Below, in pieces: positions 61,819 through 64,000 of a stretch of DNA of 64,000 nt (position 1 is the first letter of the stretch; each line of letters starts with the position of its first letter). Made by a program: the position numbers and the translations under genes. The notes beneath the pieces were generated by a model. That model was not told the DNA's origin. It searched no databases and worked only from the letters and a program-made list of their open reading frames with translations. The stretch comes from Litsea cubeba. Lineage: Eukaryota; Streptophyta; Magnoliopsida; Laurales; Lauraceae. The stretch covers positions 214,400 through 278,399 of the forward strand of contig WHSA01001271.1 of NCBI GenBank assembly GCA_012931725.1, given 5' to 3'.

Positions 61819-62060
61819 TGTTAATGAGGCCCAATCTCACAGGCCTAGTTAGGCCCAGTCATTGTAATTTAGTCCAAAGCTTATCTGTACATACTTAGTT
61901 TGTTAGCTAATCTTTAGGATCTAGATTTGATTAGATATTGTTAATTGGCTGTAATTAGGGCTGTAATTAGGGCATTCAGCCCCTACTTATATGAAACACA
62001 GTCGTCCCTCAAAGGGCACGTCATTGAGCATATGTTTATGTTGTGTCTCTCAAATTGACA
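61819..62060 (+). repeat. 3' LTR of the inserted copia element
   Basis: This LTR is 242 bp, one base longer than the 5' copy, with six substitutions against it. It ends caaattgaca, followed by the second target copy cttgg and then the remainder of permease exon 2. Confidence 0.95.
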
Positions 62061-62671
62061 CTTGGTACTCTAGTCTATTAATTGCATCGTTGTGGGAGTG
62101 GAATGGAGAAAAGCACACTACTTATCGGGAGCTGGGGAAGAGTATCTTTGGTTGGTAAACCACTCTCCCTCCCTGCTTCACTAAATAAAAAACTTTTTTT
62201 TTCTTTAAGTATTGGTTTCAATGTTTGTGCTGCTTCTATCCATGTATATAATTTATTGACTCATTTTTGGTTTTTGAAGGATCATGGGGCTACGGGTTGA
62301 TAACATTTTTTCAACAGGTGGCTTCTATAGGCAACAACATCGCCATTCATATTGCAGCTGGAACCAGCCTCAAGGTCAGTCTTATCGAACTGTGGTGGAA
62401 CTTTCCTTTTAATGGTTAGTGTTTGGCCGTGACCAATCAAACCATTAACCATCCGAAATTCTGTTCGTTTTCTTCTCTCAGGCAGTCTACAAGTACTATC
62501 ATAGGGATGGTACCATGACATTGCAGAAGTTCATTATCTTTTTTGGGATATTTGAGCTTCTTCTATCACAACTCCCGGATATCCACTCCATTGAGGGTGG
62601 GTGAATGCACTGTGCAACTGGTAGCACGATTGGCTTCGCTGGCACAACAATTGGTGTGGCTATCTATAATG

Positions 62672-63712
62672 GTAAAATTTGCAATGTCCTCTTTTATTTC
62701 AATTGATTATTCAGTTGGTTCATATTCAGCCAAAAACAGTGTCATAACCAAATAAAACTCTACTAGAAAATGATAATATATTTCACACTCAACATGTGAA
62801 AATTTATTTGGATTTTACCTTGTAAATAGATTTCTGTTCGAGCTAGACCTAAGTTAGATTCTGTTTCTCCTTTTATGGATGGGTTTCTTTCTTCTTTAAA
62901 TCTGGTTCATATTAAATAAGATCAGCCCTAGAATACAATTAGCAAAATCAATGATAATTTGTATTGACAATGTCCTACATTACTATAACAAAGAATTAAC
63001 ACATTAACATCAAGAGCATGCCAATGGCAAGTTGATTCTATTTTACAAAAACTGCAAATGGCAAGAACATTTATTTTGCTGAAGCAGAGTGTCAAACAGT
63101 TCTTAGCTTAGGAACTGCCCGGCTAGTGGGACCTACCTGAAAGCATGACAATCATGGGCTTAAGGGGTTTGAATGGTCTCCCCATGACCTCTTATTTGCA
63201 AAAACATAAGAACCATCCAATCAATAGAGGTTCTGTTTCAAAGTCTTCAAAATCCAAATCCTATCCATCAAATAAAGTGTATGGGTCCCCAATTTTGCAT
63301 AATCATTTGGAGGGCCTACAGGCCCTACACTACTCAGGTGAGGTGAAACTTTGATGCTAAAATATGGTTGTAGTGAGTGTGAATGGTTTATATTGATCAC
63401 AGGAGGGAAGCAGGTGAAGCCTCCACAGGCCATACAATTCCTAAGCTAGAACCTCTAGCCATTCCTGAAGATTTAAAGATGTGTATCTAATATTTTACGG
63501 ACATTCAAGGTTATAAGGGTTCTGAAACCACATTTTTTTTCTCTTATAACGAATGCTTCTTAGACATATAGCACTTGCATGATTTTGAAGAGGAAACACC
63601 TTCAAATTAGATGCAGTTATCTTCTATTCAAATAAAAATATAAAATGAGGAGCTCATTTTCTTGAAGAGTTCTACACAACTTTCAAATATTTTCATTTTC
63701 TATTCCTTGTAG
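62672..63712 (+). other. Intron 4 of the permease gene
   Basis: The intron runs from gtaaaatttg to ccttgtag, about 1.04 kb and phase 1. It holds a candidate MITE (63104-63448). Nothing else is recognised. Confidence 0.85.
63104..63448. mobile_element. Candidate MITE in permease intron 4
   Basis: Inverted ends tagcttaggaactg (63104-63117) and caattcctaagcta (63435-63448) match at 13 of 14 positions, with partial pairing continuing on both sides. The 345-bp size and intronic position fit a non-autonomous DNA transposon. No clear target-site duplication or superfamily signature was found, so chance inverted repeats are possible. Confidence 0.4.
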
Positions 63713-63843
63713 GAACAAAGATTGATCGAAAGTCCATTAACTACAGGTTAGAAGGAACGTCCTCTTTCAAGATATTCAAAGCCTTCAATGCTCTTGGAAC
63801 AATTGCCTTTTCATTTGGAGATGCAATGCTTCCAGAAATACAG

Positions 63844-64000
63844 GTAGTACATTTCTGTATTTCAGCTGTTTCTTTTTTACTTCTTTCATTCAATGTCTTA
63901 TAAGAATTTTTGCATATACAACTTCATTTCCTAACAACTCTAACAAACGTGTCCTAAAGATGTTTTTCATTTCAAATGGAAATGGAAGTATCTGTTGTGT
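63844..64000 (+). other. Start of intron 5 of the permease gene
   Basis: GT donor (gtagtacatt) directly after the exon ending LPEIQ. The intron runs to the window edge; nothing else is seen. Confidence 0.8.

Larger units (their letters stand above)
56646..62060 (+). mobile_element. Complete-length Ty1/copia retrotransposon inserted in permease exon 2
   Basis: The 5415-bp element has direct LTRs at 56646-56886 and 61819-62060, both starting tgttaatgaggccc and ending caaattgaca. The host word cttgg flanks it on both sides (56641-56645 and 62061-62065), a 5-bp target-site duplication. A primer site (tggtatcagagcc, 56887) and a polypurine tract (61808-61818) are in place. The domain order is gag, zinc knuckles, protease, integrase, reverse transcriptase, RNase H, as in copia. 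Every domain has frameshifts or stops, so it is not autonomous now. It lies in the same direction as the permease. By eye the two LTRs differ by six substitutions and one indel in about 241 bp (about 2.5%), so the insertion is fairly recent. The lineage was not assigned. Confidence 0.95.
54526..63843 (+). pseudogene. Amino-acid permease gene (AAAP family, GABA/proline-transporter-like), interrupted and partial
   Basis: Five exons encode the N-terminal half of a plant plasma-membrane proton-coupled amino-acid transporter: 54526-54711; 56608-56645 plus 62066-62150; 62280-62374; 62482-62671; 63713-63843. All introns have GT...AG ends and the phases fit. Key stretches are KGTWKHAGF and ATPAAYAPLSFALASLGWPI (exon 1, first membrane segment), TWYSSLLIASLWEWNG (exon 2), FFQQVASIGNNIAIHIAAGT (exon 3), FFGIFELLLSQLPDIHS (exon 4) and FNALGTIAFSFGDAMLPEIQ (exon 5). 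The C-terminal exons lie past the right edge. Exon 2 is split by a complete copia element. Exon 1 carries extra bases at about 54577 and 54632; exon 4 carries three at about 62590, 62597 and 62616, creating a stop at 62602-62604. The start was chosen because MESDSTGPGEKSGVED leads directly into the conserved region. The family is clear; the exact substrate is not. Confidence 0.88.

Overview
This window is nuclear DNA of a flowering plant. Two spliced genes with GT-AG introns and plant-type coding sequence sit beside four families of plant transposable elements: CACTA, Ty1/copia twice, and a long solo LTR of the Ty3/gypsy type. Nothing in it is bacterial, viral or organellar, and the species cannot be named from the sequence alone.

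Layout. (1) 1-1288: a broken CACTA (En/Spm) TNP2 transposase entering from the left edge. (2) 1289-45608: a satellite array with a 172-bp monomer, roughly 240 monomer equivalents in one orientation. It is GC-rich (about 58% in a hand-drawn consensus) and is organised in nested multi-monomer duplications; the largest is a block of about 16 kb present twice in tandem (about 2.0-18.3 kb and 18.4-34.7 kb). A 2616-bp solo LTR with a 5-bp target duplication interrupts it at 4926-7541. (3) 45609 to about 51900: a minus-strand Ty1/copia element cut inside its reverse transcriptase by the array edge, keeping decayed pol, gag, primer site and one long LTR. (4) 51900-54525: single-copy-looking DNA with the first two exons of a BOI-related RING E3 ligase gene (apparently only a 5' fragment) and two foldback structures. 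(5) 54526-63843: five exons of an amino-acid permease (AAAP family, GABA/proline-transporter-like), running off the right edge.

The clearest event is in part 5. A structurally complete 5415-bp Ty1/copia element (56646-62060) with 241/242-bp LTRs sits inside exon 2 of the permease, flanked by the duplication CTTGG. Removing it and one CTTGG restores an open exon. The other exons carry five separate one-base insertions and a stop codon, so the permease is either a pseudogene or is written with residual sequencing errors.

The array is the main unexplained structure. Both of its edges fall inside transposon coding sequence. Its monomer keeps many CpG sites and a CGAGC/GCTCG dyad, and a 144-bp deletion variant of the monomer recurs about 15 times, mostly within larger duplicated units. 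Whether it is centromeric, pericentromeric or an interstitial knob cannot be decided here. The many minus-strand reading frames in it are satellite shadows and are not annotated as genes.
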